Shown: piece by piece, positions 27,757-38,610 of the stretch
How positions within the stretch are numbered: the first letter of the stretch is position 1
Layout of the letters: every line of letters starts with the position of its first letter
NCBI GenBank assembly: GCA_029339505.1
Contig: JAQISU010000210.1
Span: forward strand, 9,325,001 to 9,389,000
DNA: 64,000 nucleotides
DNA from: Unio delphinus
Taxonomy: Eukaryota; Mollusca; Bivalvia; Unionida; Unionidae
Direction: 5' to 3'
Notes under the pieces: generated by a model
What the model saw: the letters and a program-made list of their open reading frames with translations, nothing else
What the model was told of the DNA's origin: nothing
The model's database searches: none
Program-made: the position numbers and the translations under genes

Positions 27757-27828
27757 TATTTTTTTATCTGTCGATCTACATCTGCCTTCGTCTACTCAGT
27801 TCGCAATACCAGTCTCTCTTCCTCTCTC

Positions 27829-27908
<80 letters not shown>

Positions 27909-27910
27909 GC
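27673..27910. repeat. (TA)n, (CT)n and (CA)n microsatellites
   Basis: TA tract 27,673-27,750, CT tract 27,813-27,860, CA tract 27,862-27,906. The TA tract is absent from the equivalent place in copy A. Confidence 0.97.
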
Positions 27911-29107
27911 ACGTACGCACGCACGCACACACATTTCAGGTAATAGTACACCCTTTTTAAGTAATTAACGTTGAAATATGACTGGTAAGCCACATTTCGT
28001 CTTTGAATGATTTATCGCCGCAAGCAATTATGGTGTTAGTTGATGATAAAGCAATCTTTCACAATGTTCTATGACGTTTATATATTATTGTTAGAGAGAT
28101 TAGCACTAGTGTCAACAATACATGTAATGTAATGTGTTTAGAGCTCTAATGAACAATCACCGATGTGATAGTATTTCATCTCGAGCAAACAATTATTATT
28201 AGTTCATGGGAGCGACCTGTATATAACAATACGTGTTAACACTGTATCCTTTACAAGGACAATTTTGTACGTATTAAAATACATACGTTAAGTAGTCTAT
28301 AATGGATTCACAATGTTATCCATAAGCCTCTCTTGTTTCTCAACGAAGTCATTTCGAAAACAATTAATATCGAACGAGAATGGGAATGTTCCAGTTAGCC
28401 ACGCCATACACTCTGAATCCAGAGCTAACATTTTAAAACAGTAATGCGTATGTTGCATTTCACTTTGTCAGTATATTTGATTCAAAAGCTCAAACACAAC
28501 GTAGCCATCAAAACCTATGCGATACCCAATATCCGAATTGCGGTTTTCCATCCAATGCATAAATAGCCTTAACATTAATAAAAACGAATGCATATATAAT
28601 GCATTTTATAAATTGAAACCCGTCTCATACCTAAATCTAACGGCCTCTGTAGACTCCCAGTCAGGGGAATGTTTGATTGATTTAATTCCTCAATATTACA
28701 AATAGTTTAAACAATCAAATTAAGAATGAACAGCTAAAATATTTTTATCAAGGTAGGAATTTTAACAAAACAAACAAAAATCTTAAAAGAAGCCTCGAAA
28801 GTCCTTGTTCACAAAGTTTCTCGCAGAATGCACACAGAGTATATACAAAAGTAGAATAAACTATACGGTTACACAGCAAATAAAGTATAGAAATATGTAG
28901 AATAAATTACTCCAATTACAAAAAATGTATAGATCTAAGGAGACTAAATCAAACCACTTAGGTAGTCATTACCATTTGCTTTTTTATTCTCCATTTCAAT
29001 ACTGATGATATATCATACAATCACAGTACATATGATATAATTGCAGTAAATATGTGATATAACTTCAGTACATACAGATATAATTACAGAACACAAACAC
29101 ACACAAA

Positions 29108-29335
29108 CATACATACATACAAATATACATACATACATACATACGTACGTACGTACGTACGTACGTACGTACGTACGTACATACATACATACATACATAC
29201 ATACATACATACATACATACATACATAGATACCTACCTACCTACCTACCTACCTACCTACCTACCTACCTACCTACCTACCTACATACATACATACATAC
29301 ATACATACATACATACATACATACATACATACATA
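29108..29335. repeat. Patchwork tetranucleotide array: TACA, TACG, TACA, TACC, TACA
   Basis: A tetranucleotide array in which pure blocks of variant units alternate: TACA to 29,144, TACG to 29,180, TACA to 29,229, TACC to 29,283 and TACA again to 29,335. Block-wise homogeneity shows repeated local slippage or expansion of point-mutated units. Confidence 0.96.
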
Positions 29336-29373
29336 ATATATACATATATATATAATACAGTACACACAAAGAC

Positions 29374-29493
<120 letters not shown>

Positions 29494-29502
29494 CAGTACC
29501 AG

Positions 29503-29670
29503 TGATATAATTACAGTACATGTATATATACTTACAGTACATGTAGATATAATTAAAGCACAGGTCGATATAATCACAGCACATGTAGACGTAATTACAA
29601 CCAATTGTATTATAATTACAGTACATATAGATATGATTACAATACATGTAGATATAATTACAGCACATAG
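29503..29670. repeat. 21-bp minisatellite, short array
   Basis: About eight units of the same 21-bp repeat as 12,183-12,890, consistent with the duplicated segment. Confidence 0.88.
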
Positions 29671-29765
29671 GATAGCAATGAAAGGAACATGGATATAAAT
29701 ATGATTTGCTACACTCCTGAGACTTCGAAATCGGCACGCACGTACGCACACACACAAACACACAC

Positions 29766-29849
29766 ACATGTACGTACATACATACATACATACATACATA
29801 CATACATACATACATACATACATACTTAAATACATCCATACATACATAC

Positions 29850-29880
<31 letters not shown>

Positions 29881-29934
29881 CATACATACATACATACATA
29901 CATACATACATGCATACAGACATACATGCATGCA
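29766..29934. repeat. (TACA)n microsatellite
   Basis: About 40 TACA units with a few variant units (TTAA, TCCA, TGCA). Confidence 0.97.
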
Positions 29935-31104
29935 TAAAAAATAAATATTTGAATTTTCTCTATTAGATAAAATATTCCTGTTTTCTCTGCTAGAGAAATA
30001 TATACTATATAAAAATGGTTGACATTTCAAAAGCATGTTAGCTTTAGCGAGTTCATAAAGTTCTGCAACATGCTGGACAGTACGTTTTGGCTACCGAAAA
30101 TTTGGACTCTAACTCAAGAGCCACAAAGCGTTAAGGTCACGTGACCTTCCATCCTTGTTATAAATGTGACTTGGTACTGGGGAATAAGGGTAAATAATAT
30201 AACGAAGAAGGATGTTGCAATATATGCAGATGTCAATTACAGGTTATCTCAATTTTTAGTCGAAGTGCCAGTCACTATGCCAGGGACGTCAATTCATTCA
30301 TATTTTTCAGGGGGGGGGGGGAAGACAAAACTTGACGGACTTGTTAGTTTGCGTATAAAGGTTACATCAATTTAGCATCACATGCTAATTCAGGGATGGT
30401 GGTGGAGGGGACATAAACTCCCCAAATCTGGGTTATTTAAAAGACATGGAAAGGTGAATATTAATGATCCTGCCATGAAGTAATCGACACAAACAGGGAA
30501 ATTAATATATGTGTCAGTCCGTATGAATGCAAATTCTACATAGTTTAGGCTAATGAGGTGGTGGAGAGAGATTTTTGATATATGTGATATCTAGAAATAT
30601 TTTGATCTCTATATTCTTCCTAAGATTTAAGAAAAGAGAATTAAGAGTATTAGTCTACATAGCTAAAGCAAAAATAAAACATAATCTACTCTGCACTGAA
30701 GGCAAAAAAAAAGATGCAACGAAAATAAAAACTCTACAAGAGACCACACATAAATGTATAATTCAGTATGAAATTCTGATGCGAGCTGGAAAAATTATAC
30801 GTGTCGCCATTCTGGGTTGGTTAACCATACTAAGTTTTTATAAATTATATATGTAAAACATGAATGCAAGAATTAAACTGTTTATCATAATGACGCACAC
30901 ATTTGAAATGAAACCTCTTGAAAATTGAGATGTTTCAAAATATAAAAGGATGGTACATTTTTAACGTTAAATGCTATCAGCTGCAACGTGACCATGCAAC
31001 TATCGTACCTTGCATGACGTTAAGACGAGATGTTAAGATTATTTGATAACATAATACTACAACTAATATCCAACATCTTTTAAAATATTATTTCGATTCA
31101 TTGC

Positions 31105-31108
<4 letters not shown>
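29935..31108. other. No gene recognised
   Basis: A + strand open frame of 93 codons at 30,575-30,856 is rich in Lys and Ile and shows no known motif. A G11 run at 30,310-30,320 is the only marked feature. Confidence 0.45.

Positions 31109-31166
<58 letters not shown>
31109..31166. repeat. (GA)n microsatellite
   Basis: About 29 GA units. Confidence 0.97.
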
Positions 31167-31167
<1 letters not shown>

Positions 31168-32149
31168 GACGCACATAAATGTGATAGCGTTTCCCTGGTT
31201 AAACTCACTGGTACTAAAACACCTGTAGTACAACTGTGAATTCCCTTAATAACACCAAGGTATATCAACGATCGGTATGCTGTCACAATGGAAAATAACG
31301 GCAGACTATATACCTTAAAAATAATTATGAATTACCACACGAACATGCAAGAGCACACCTTTAACGTTCTCACCAACAGTACAACTTCTTGGATAGTGAC
31401 ACCGAAGTCTGGCGAAGATAGAGTGTGCTATAGAAGTTACTCAACTTGCTGTGCATTTGATGTAAATTAATTAACGTTTAAGCATAATTTCATCCCGCTC
31501 CAATGTTTGTTCCTACCAGACTCCCATGAGTATTGTCTGCAGACCCTCCTTGGTATTGCCTGTCAGTCTCTCATTCCTAAGTTTTGCTCTATTTGACCAC
31601 TTATTTTTTCCTCCCGTAACATCTTTATATGTTATGTAAAATAGATAAAGACGAAGTGTTGAGACATGTTATATGGGTAAAATATAAAGCTGTTATTCAA
31701 GTATAGACAAAATCACCTGAGGCAATTAGAGAATTTAAGCGATGGTTAAATTTCCTGATACATTGTGCAATTTGCACTTTACAACGATTAACTTTAGCAA
31801 ATTACGAGTGATCGTTCATCAAAGCCAGGGGAATTTTTTGCATTTTTAAATGCCACAATGTTAAAGTAAAATACGAAAGTAAAAAAACATAGTTGAAGTT
31901 TTCTCCGAAACACGATAAGAAATGCGTTAGCTGGCCGTTTTATTGTTTAATTGCTACCATTTAACTAGACAGGTGGGAGGCTATTTATAAGATGGTGTGT
32001 TCATAATTGCAACTCATTTAAACGTTTGTCAAACTAGAAAGATAATTTATATAATTATTTGTTTTTAAAATCTGATATTTCAAAATCTTGCATTTTCAAA
32101 TTAAAGCCGAGGATAATTACGAATGTGACTTGATATTCAATTCTGTTAT
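31167..32149. other. No gene seen
   Basis: Unique AT-rich sequence, no motif recognised. Confidence 0.5.
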
Positions 32150-33000
32150 AGCATGATAAATGAATTTAGAACCATACCTCATGCATGATACATGAATTTA
32201 TGACCATACCTCATGCATGATAAATGAATTTAGAACCATACCTCGTGCATGATACATGAATTTATGACCATACCTCACGCATGACAAATGAACTTATAAC
32301 TATACCTCACGCATGATAAATTAACTTATAAACATACCTCACGCATGACAAATGAACTTATAACTATACATCACGCATGACAAATCATCTTATAACCATG
32401 CTTCACTCATGATAAATGTACTTATAACTATACTTCATGTATGATAAATCAACTTATATCCATACCTCATGCATAATAAATGAACTTATAACTAGATTTC
32501 ACGAACGATAAATGAACTTATAGATATAATTCACGCATGACAAATGAACTTATAACCTTGCTTTACGCATGATAAATGAATTTATAACCAGACCTCATGC
32601 ATGATAAATGAAATAATAACTATACCTCACGCATTATCAATGAATTTATAACTTCTTAACGCATGATGAATATACTTATAACCAAACCTCACGCATAATA
32701 AATAATTTATAACTATACTTCACGCATGACAAATGAACTTATAACTATACTTCACGCATGATAAGTGAACTTTTAACTATACTTCATGCTCTATAAATGA
32801 ACGTATAACCATAATTCACGCATGATAAATGAACATATAACCATACCTCATGCATAAGAAATGAGCTTACAGCTACGCTTGAAACATGAGAAATGAACAT
32901 ATAGTTATACCAAGAGCAGACAAACCTACATCAATTCTATATGCACGATAAATGAACTTAGAGCCATTGTGCTAGTGTGACACATTAACTTGTAGCTATT
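32150..33000. repeat. 32-bp minisatellite, about 25 units
   Basis: Units of about 32 bp with consensus near GCATGATAAATGAACTTATA followed by ACCATACCTCAC. Units are well ordered from 32,150 to 32,860 and decay to isolated GATAAATGAACTTA-type pieces up to about 33,230. Confidence 0.92.
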
Positions 33001-34440
33001 CTGTAGGCATGTGATGTGATCTTCTAACAATGATATATCCATGTAAAATTAAGAGATATAAATGCTACCGGCACGAGAAATGAACTTTTAACCATTCCAA
33101 AAACATGACAACTTAACGAACAAATGCATTAATATTCATACTGAATCCAACGAAGGATGTTTTCATCGTTGTACAAGCCTGACAGTTACTTCAGAAATGA
33201 AATGACATGCGAAATGAACTTGTAGCCATAGTAAAGAAGTGAAGTGTTCCACTGGCGATTTTTTGTGTACATTTCCCGTTTATATTTATCACAAAACTCC
33301 AATGAATGCTAAGAAAACATAAAATAAAAGTTTGTTACATATAACAAATCACAAAGATGAAGTTTGATTTTCATAATATGCTATCATGATAGTACTGGTA
33401 ATACTATGTAAACAAATGAAATTGGTAGAAAGACACTGGTGTCAAAAATTCAAACATTTGTACAGATATGTTGATGAGACTGGCATCATTACTTACAATG
33501 GATGATATTGTTTTCAATAAATAACGTGCTGTACAATTTTTGCTAAATCGGTAACATAGCAACATACACACTAGTATAGATACAGCAGCTACATGCATAA
33601 TTAATGTATATCATAACAAAGTCTAGTTCTGGCATCGGGTCACTTTTTATACCAGCCTTATATATACTTAGATTTGTATGATCTTAGTAACCATTACGTA
33701 AATTACATTCATGTATGGCTTCCTGGAAGAAGTAACATTTCAGTACGCCGCAATGAATATGGATCATAAGCTTCCTTGACTGGTACTATCAGTTATTCAC
33801 ATGTGTTTGACATTTATTGTATTAAAGGCTACATAGTAAATAGTGTTGAGTGCAAACGGACATAGCGGATGTTGACTGGGTAGATAACAAGGTAATATGA
33901 CGGCACAAATGCCATCAAACATACCAACACTTTCAATGCTAACTGAGCCTAAAATTAGAACGTTGTTTGCATTATTTCTTAAAGCTATTGTCAATAAATA
34001 TATCATTTGAATGCATTTTTATGGGACATATGAACTATATATTTTTGTATTAGTACTGCGTGACTTGTGGAAATGAAAAATGCGTGCAAAAAGAACCGAG
34101 TTCATATTTGCTCATACAAATGCAGTCATCTTTTTATTATATACACAGTTTCATATTATATAGGCGTTTTAAAAGATACAACTATACGAAACAAATTAAT
34201 TGAATTGATGTTGTAATCCAAATAAAACTGACAGCGGTAGATTTACGAACACATACAAAATAACAATTATAAAAAATAGCAACGCCTAGGAACCGTTGAA
34301 ATTAGCCGAGTGGTCCACATCAAATTAATAACTAATTGTCGATCTGGTCTACTAACATTTGATAATTAGAGCAATATTGTGAATGAGAGTTTAGTACAAC
34401 AGCTGTTCCGGCTGGTGTGGAATAAATGGAATATTACACC
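33001..34440. other. Sequence left of the Polinton; holds a diverged piece of the GPCR segment
   Basis: 33,690-33,930 matches 13,470-13,700 and 58,950-59,180 (ATTCATGTAT, GTGCAAAC...GGATGTTGACTGG, ATAACAAGGTA-TATGA-GGCACAA). It is the third copy of the GPCR-associated segment and belongs with GPCR 2. A sequence at 34,307-34,317 fits a tRNA A-box, but no B-box follows. No gene is recognised. Confidence 0.6.
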
Positions 34441-34443
34441 TGC

Positions 34444-34577
34444 AACATGGCATCATACATTATTGTTATTGAAATCATTCGCCCAAAAGTAACTGATATT
34501 TTATTTCAACATGGCATCATACAGTATTGTTATTGAAGTCATTCGCCCAAAAGCAACTGATATTTGATTTCAACACG
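34444..34577. repeat. 64-bp tandem repeat, left half of the Polinton target
   Basis: Two full 64-bp units (34,444 and 34,508), each starting AACATGGCATCATACA and ending TGATATTTTATTTC or similar, then the first six bases of a third unit. The third unit resumes at 49,570 after the Polinton. The host site was therefore a small three-unit tandem array. Confidence 0.93.
34573..34577. other. Target-site duplication, left copy
   Basis: ACACG directly before the left AG terminus; identical to 49,570-49,574 directly after the right CT terminus. Polintons usually make 6-bp duplications; here only five bases match exactly. Confidence 0.75.
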
Positions 34578-34848
34578 AGCAGCAGAAGGGGCGAACCGGA
34601 CAACATTTTTAGACAAGTTTTCACTGAAATCACGCTTAAAAACAATGAAACCAGTGACATCAGCCCCCCTCCAATGTGTATGTGAATCATGGATTAGGTC
34701 CAAAAAAAAAATATGAAAAAATCAATGAAATTAATGAAATCCTCCATCGATTTTTGGGAAAAAGGGACTACAACATCGTTGTCACTCACCCCTTCTGCTG
34801 CTATGGGTTAACCGAATATTTGATCCAGTCCGATACGATATCGTGTTC
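34578..34848. repeat. Left terminal inverted repeat
   Basis: 271 bp, starts AGCAGCAGAAGGGGCGAACC and matches the reverse complement of 49,294-49,569 apart from a C-run length difference (34,663-34,672) and a replaced stretch at 34,789-34,806. In that stretch the left copy holds an inverted duplicate of its own terminal 14 bases. Confidence 0.95.
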
Positions 34849-34875
34849 CAGACTTTGTCTGGGGGCGAAAATCAT

Positions 34876-36219
34876 TTATGATTTCACAAATAGACTAATC
34901 GCTAACACCTCCTCTTGTAAATCAATCAGATTATTAGACTGGTCAGTGAGTTTGAAATTAATTCTGGTTAATGAATTATTATGACATCGCATATAGACTG
35001 GATTCACCGGGGACTCAATTATTAAAAACCCTGGAGGAGCTGTTGGTGCAAATGAATACAAAATATATCCCTGCTGAGCTTGATTTGATCGTTCTAAATT
35101 TATTTGATAGCTTCCTTCGATCACATCACACACTAAATTGAGCGCAATCACCGATGAAATATTCACATTGAACGGAGCAATATGCCTGCCGCCACCATCT
35201 GGGTCATTATTGTGTTTGAGGATTTTTATTTCCGGTGATGATGTTTTTTTCCATGCATCATGAATTATTTTAAAACCAACATCGATGGCATCACTGAGAA
35301 GTTTTTTTAGTTCTGGTTCGTTATATCCTGGTTGTTTGAATGTGGGGATATCCTTCACGGGAATTTTATATTGTTTTGCAAATTCTGTTCTCGTTATTGG
35401 ATTACTGTCACCTAATACCACTTGAATGATTCGCAAATGAAATGTTTCCATATCGTCGATAATTTTGTTGCATGTTTCTACGCCGCTGATAAATTCATCT
35501 CGGGTGAGAGAGCCGGATTTAAGAGATATTGCTGTGAAATTTTTAATGATTTCAGGTTCGTCAACAAAATTATGCCCCCCTATTCCTTCCCCTGGCTTCT
35601 TGATACCAAAAAAATCTATAGTAATCTAGTGATCTTCATAACTCTTTATTGGATTATCAGGTGCTATCACGTCGGTGACATAATCAGTTTTTTGTGGTTC
35701 TGGTAAATCAACGGGTTTTTCCCGGGGTGGGATTTCAGGCCATCCCAGAACGGTTCTAATAGAACTCTGATAGATATCTACGACGTATCCTTCTGTGCGT
35801 ATTTCAATGGCAGATGATAGTGTCGGCACATGAACTGTTATAGCTATTTTTGACTCTACTCCAGTAATCGATTTTATTCTACGCGCGAATTCATCATTGA
35901 TTTGTTCAATTTGATATGATCCGGTTGGTATGGAAACAACATTCCAGTCTGGGGTACCGTCGGGTTTATTCTTATTTGCAAATACCAGTGAATTATTGGG
36001 TTGTTGACCACCAAATGATTTTGACCTAATATTTGGCCAACTGTGGTATACTCGTAATTTTGCTAGTGCTATCTCCTTTACTGGGACCGGAGAGGGGAAA
36101 TTCACACTGAATTCTGGATTCGTTGAGGTTATTGAGATCATGCTTGTTTGTACTGGGTTTGTGTTCTCCACTATTTGTTGAAGTAATTCCATCTGTGTTG
36201 TCATTGTTATTATACTCAT
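34876..36219 (-). pseudogene. Minor capsid / penton-like jelly-roll protein, interrupted by an in-frame amber
   Basis: A single frame of 447 codons from 36,219 to 34,876 is broken only at codon 198 by TAG (35,626-35,628). Codons 199-256 after it are open and lead without frame change into the C-terminal 191 codons. Residues about 30-60 (EFSVNFPSP...KEIALAKLRVYHSWPNI), 95-110 (SIPTGSYQIEQIND) and 125-160 (TVHVPTLSSAIEI...SSIRTVLGW) follow the pattern of the penton-like minor capsid proteins of Polintons and related adintovirus-type elements, which form the capsid vertices. The start overlaps the preceding two-TM gene by 194 nt; internal Met codons at 5 to 25 would shorten this. The gene ends 28 nt before the inner edge of the left inverted repeat. 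The amber may be an inactivating mutation or, less likely, a readthrough site. Confidence 0.8.
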
Positions 36220-36673
36220 GTTTTTGTACTTCTAATTTTGACATCGCAGAATCATATATATCTACCATCGCTGAAAACTCACTCTCTGATATAATTGTAT
36301 CATCGAGCGATGACGATATCAATGAGGATAATTGCGAGTATGCAGTGGACACAACATGAAATTGAATTATGTAGTCTTGTAGTTTCCGTTGGCTGCATGA
36401 GGATATTTTTTTTGTGATTATTGAAATTATTCCAGCGATTGTTGTTGCCGCAGAAATGCAAATTGGAACAGCTATCGGGGCCATCATTGTCACTGAAGAC
36501 AGTATAATACCAGCTCCGGTGATTACACCACTCACAGCGTACACAGTAACATCAATTGCGGTAATTCTCCTGCGGTATTTTTTTATTTTCATTGCATACT
36601 CCTCAGACAAGGTTTTGAGTCTAGTTCGATACTCTCTGACTTGATCATAGCGATATTGCGATGATGAAATCAT
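36026..36673 (-). CDS. Two-TM Polinton protein, unnamed family
   Basis: 215 residues. A basic, helical N-terminus (YREYRTRLKTL-type, residues 8-37) is followed by two hydrophobic segments (about 38-60 and 65-86) rich in Gly, Ala, Ser and Thr, then a polar, Asn-rich C-terminal half. A short basic coiled segment plus a Gly/Ala-rich membrane hairpin is a recurrent small protein in invertebrate Polinton capsid operons; its function is unknown, and a role at an inner membrane or in membrane penetration is only a guess. It starts 29 nt after the stop of the fibre-like gene and overlaps the minor capsid gene. The last 60 residues are coded in the overlap and may be poorly constrained. Confidence 0.7.
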   Translation of the reverse strand: MISSSQYRYDQVREYRTRLKTLSEEYAMKIKKYRRRITAIDVTVYAVSGVITGAGIILSSVTMMAPIAVPICISAATTIAGIISIITKKISSCSQRKLQDYIIQFHVVSTAYSQLSSLISSSLDDTIISESEFSAMVDIYDSAMSKLEVQKHEYNNNDNTDGITSTNSGEHKPSTNKHDLNNLNESRIQCEFPLSGPSKGDSTSKITSIPQLAKY

Positions 36674-36702
36674 TGTTATTTTAAATACGCTATCGTTTTC
36701 AA

Positions 36703-37548
36703 TTACGATTTACTTAAATCCGCTACGAATTCCACATACCACGTTGTTGAGACCCTAACCAAATTTTTATCAGTAGATGTGATTGTAAACTTTTCAGTTG
36801 TATTCTTGTCGATGATCGTTGAAATCGTATTATTGACCCCGGATGAACTGGACGATGAAATATTAAATTGAGATAATGGTGTTACTAGTGTTAATCGATA
36901 AATACCCTTAACGGTTGCAGTGATATCTAATTTGTTGTTTGTAGGTGACCACTCAAATGATCCGTGTTGGATCGTGTATACTAAGTTGTTGGTTTTCTCA
37001 TGAGGAATTTTTGTTTTTTCAATTACTGTTATCATCCTCGAAAAAACACCTTTGACGTCTTCGATGAAAGTTTTCGTCTCATCGATGGATTTTTTAATAT
37101 CAGGGAGTTTTAGTTCAATTTTATCGAATGTAGTTCCAATAAATTTATCAATGATATTTCTACGAAATGCGGTAAACTGTTTTATGTGTTCTTCGGTTTT
37201 AGATTGAAGTGTTGCTAGTTCTAACGCAGAATCGTTGAGAGTTTTAAATCGATCTGTAATCGTCGAAAAAAGTACACCTGGTTTGAGTTTACCCTGATCG
37301 GAAAATAACGCGATAGTATCCTCGATTGCGTTTCGTTGTTTAACTAAAATATCATCCAACGACACATCACTGGATTTCAATTTACCCTGTTTGTCTTGAA
37401 ATACAACTATTTCATTAGGATCAACACTTGTTAAGTTCAACGTCTCAGCTATTTCATCTTTGATTAGTTTTTTTACATCCTCGACAGAATCAGGGAGTGC
37501 AGTGCCATCAGGTTTGGGTTTCAAAGATCTCCCCCAAATATCAATCAT
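36703..37548 (-). CDS. Coiled-coil plus beta-rich tail protein, possible fibre/spike
   Basis: 281 residues. Residues 1-75 hold acidic and basic helical stretches, 80-190 are strongly heptad-like (several LxxLxxK and ExIxxF runs without proline), and 195-281 change to short alternating hydrophobic strands (YTIQHGSFEWSP, LDITATVKGIYRLTLV, TTWYVEFVADLS). A trimeric shaft with a small C-terminal beta head is the usual layout of viral fibres and receptor-binding spikes, and the gene lies inside the capsid operon, one nucleotide after the protease stop codon. No sequence family is recognised, so the assignment rests on architecture and position only. Confidence 0.6.
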   Translation of the reverse strand: MIDIWGRSLKPKPDGTALPDSVEDVKKLIKDEIAETLNLTSVDPNEIVVFQDKQGKLKSSDVSLDDILVKQRNAIEDTIALFSDQGKLKPGVLFSTITDRFKTLNDSALELATLQSKTEEHIKQFTAFRRNIIDKFIGTTFDKIELKLPDIKKSIDETKTFIEDVKGVFSRMITVIEKTKIPHEKTNNLVYTIQHGSFEWSPTNNKLDITATVKGIYRLTLVTPLSQFNISSSSSSGVNNTISTIIDKNTTEKFTITSTDKNLVRVSTTWYVEFVADLSKS

Positions 37549-37549
37549 G

Positions 37550-38128
37550 TTATTGTAAAACTCTTTCTCTCTCTAAAAAGCGATTGCTGGTGTAGTCATT
37601 TACGACAATATGAGGTGGTTTTCTAGATGCTGAAATAGCGTCAAGGACATTTAATACTTCACTGCCGCATATTGGTGGGTCATTGATTTGTTGTGTTGGT
37701 AGCGTAGAATACCAAGTCTTCATTGGAAATTGTTTTATGTAACGCATAAACTCTTTTGGTGGGGCTAATCCATATGAATCAAAATAGACAATCCCACGTG
37801 GATCAATAGCGTATACAACCCAGTGAGTTCCAGGTCCGGTGCTGTTATCGAGATTAATAATACCTGTTTCAGTTTTGTTTGGTTGATGTGGTAATTGATC
37901 TTTCATAAAAACACCTCTGAAACGTTTAATCGCTAGTTTTTTAGCAGCATCCATTAAATCAAAATTGGACATGGGAACCATAGGTTCGGAAATTGAAGAT
38001 TTGGGAACCATAGGTTCCTCAATTAATAAACCGTTCCTGGTAGTCTCAGGCCTGATCCGTGAACGGATCACCCGCTGTACCATGAATACGGGGTTCCTGG
38101 TAGTCTTAGACCTTTTCCGCTGTACCAT
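37550..38128 (-). CDS. Adenain-type cysteine protease (Polinton PRO)
   Basis: The core starts at Met 53 (37,972, MSNFDLMDAAKK) and gives 140 residues, the usual family length. Counting from there, catalytic His50 (GPGTHWVVY), Asp65 (YFDSYG), Gln94 or 95 and Cys102 (PPICGSEVL) are all present in the adenovirus-protease order. The enzyme should cleave capsid precursors during maturation. A longer frame begins at 38,128, but its 52 extra residues lie over direct repeats and over the end of the upstream gene, so I favour the start at 37,972. It is followed after one nucleotide by the fibre-like gene, which suggests coupled translation or a polycistronic message. Confidence 0.92.
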   Translation of the reverse strand: MVQRKRSKTTRNPVFMVQRVIRSRIRPETTRNGLLIEEPMVPKSSISEPMVPMSNFDLMDAAKKLAIKRFRGVFMKDQLPHQPNKTETGIINLDNSTGPGTHWVVYAIDPRGIVYFDSYGLAPPKEFMRYIKQFPMKTWYSTLPTQQINDPPICGSEVLNVLDAISASRKPPHIVVNDYTSNRFLERERVLQ

Positions 38129-38562
38129 GAATACGGGGTTCCTGGTAGTCTTAGACCCAATCCTTGAACGGATCGTCTTTTTTTTTTATATCCTTGTCCA
38201 GCTGCCTTTTTCAACGCCATTCCTGCTGCAGTACCAACGGCTCCTAACTCCGCTGCTTTAGCCACCGCTGGGGCTGCTGCTGCAATCAATGCTGGTATTG
38301 CAGCTAACAATGGAAATATACCGCCTGTTTTCATCATATTTTTGATAGCAGCCGCAGAGAGAGTAATCTGAACCCCTTTTTTATCCTTGAAAGCATCATT
38401 GAAATGTTTCACCTGACGAGTTGTCAGCGATAATTTATTTTCACCACCAGTCATTTGATTAGGTTTCAACGTGATTGTGGTTCCACATTTTTTAGCCGAT
38501 TCTGATTGCAATTTTTTGATTTGACCAGGAGTTAACGTAACACTAATAACACTATATGACAT
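38068..38562 (-). CDS. Capsid-associated protein with LT-Q repeats and hydrophobic Gly/Ala segment
   Basis: 164 residues. Residues 5-90 contain four loose copies of a 20-25-residue motif of the type (V/I)TLTxxQIxxL (SVTLTPGQIKKL, TITLKPNQM, LSLTTRQVKHF, QITLSAAAIKNM). Then KTGGIFPLL opens a 35-residue Ala/Ile/Leu-rich stretch (about 95-130), followed by a basic patch (KKKRR). The C-terminus ends with two copies of GLRLPGTPYSWYSG. Small proteins with this motif order sit beside the MCP in invertebrate Polintons; the function is not established. The duplicated C-terminus comes from a 37-bp direct repeat in the DNA (38,070-38,160). Confidence 0.7.
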   Translation of the reverse strand: MSYSVISVTLTPGQIKKLQSESAKKCGTTITLKPNQMTGGENKLSLTTRQVKHFNDAFKDKKGVQITLSAAAIKNMMKTGGIFPLLAAIPALIAAAAPAVAKAAELGAVGTAAGMALKKAAGQGYKKKRRSVQGLGLRLPGTPYSWYSGKGLRLPGTPYSWYSG

Positions 38563-38610
38563 TATATATAATTGATTGATTCTAATTCAATGAAAATCGA
38601 GAAAAATCGT

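Noticed and set aside
30575..30856. 93-codon + frame rich in Lys and Ile
   Set aside because: No motif, no paralogue, composition typical of AT-rich non-coding DNA; kept only as a note.
34307..34317. TAGCCGAGTGG, a perfect tRNA A-box match
   Set aside because: No B-box or cloverleaf can be drawn downstream; not a tRNA gene.
34676..34984. 102-codon + frame in the left inverted repeat and the 109-codon - frame at 49,252-49,581
   Set aside because: They are antisense to, and mirror images of, the inverted repeats and the ends of flanking genes; similarity between them is due to the repeats.
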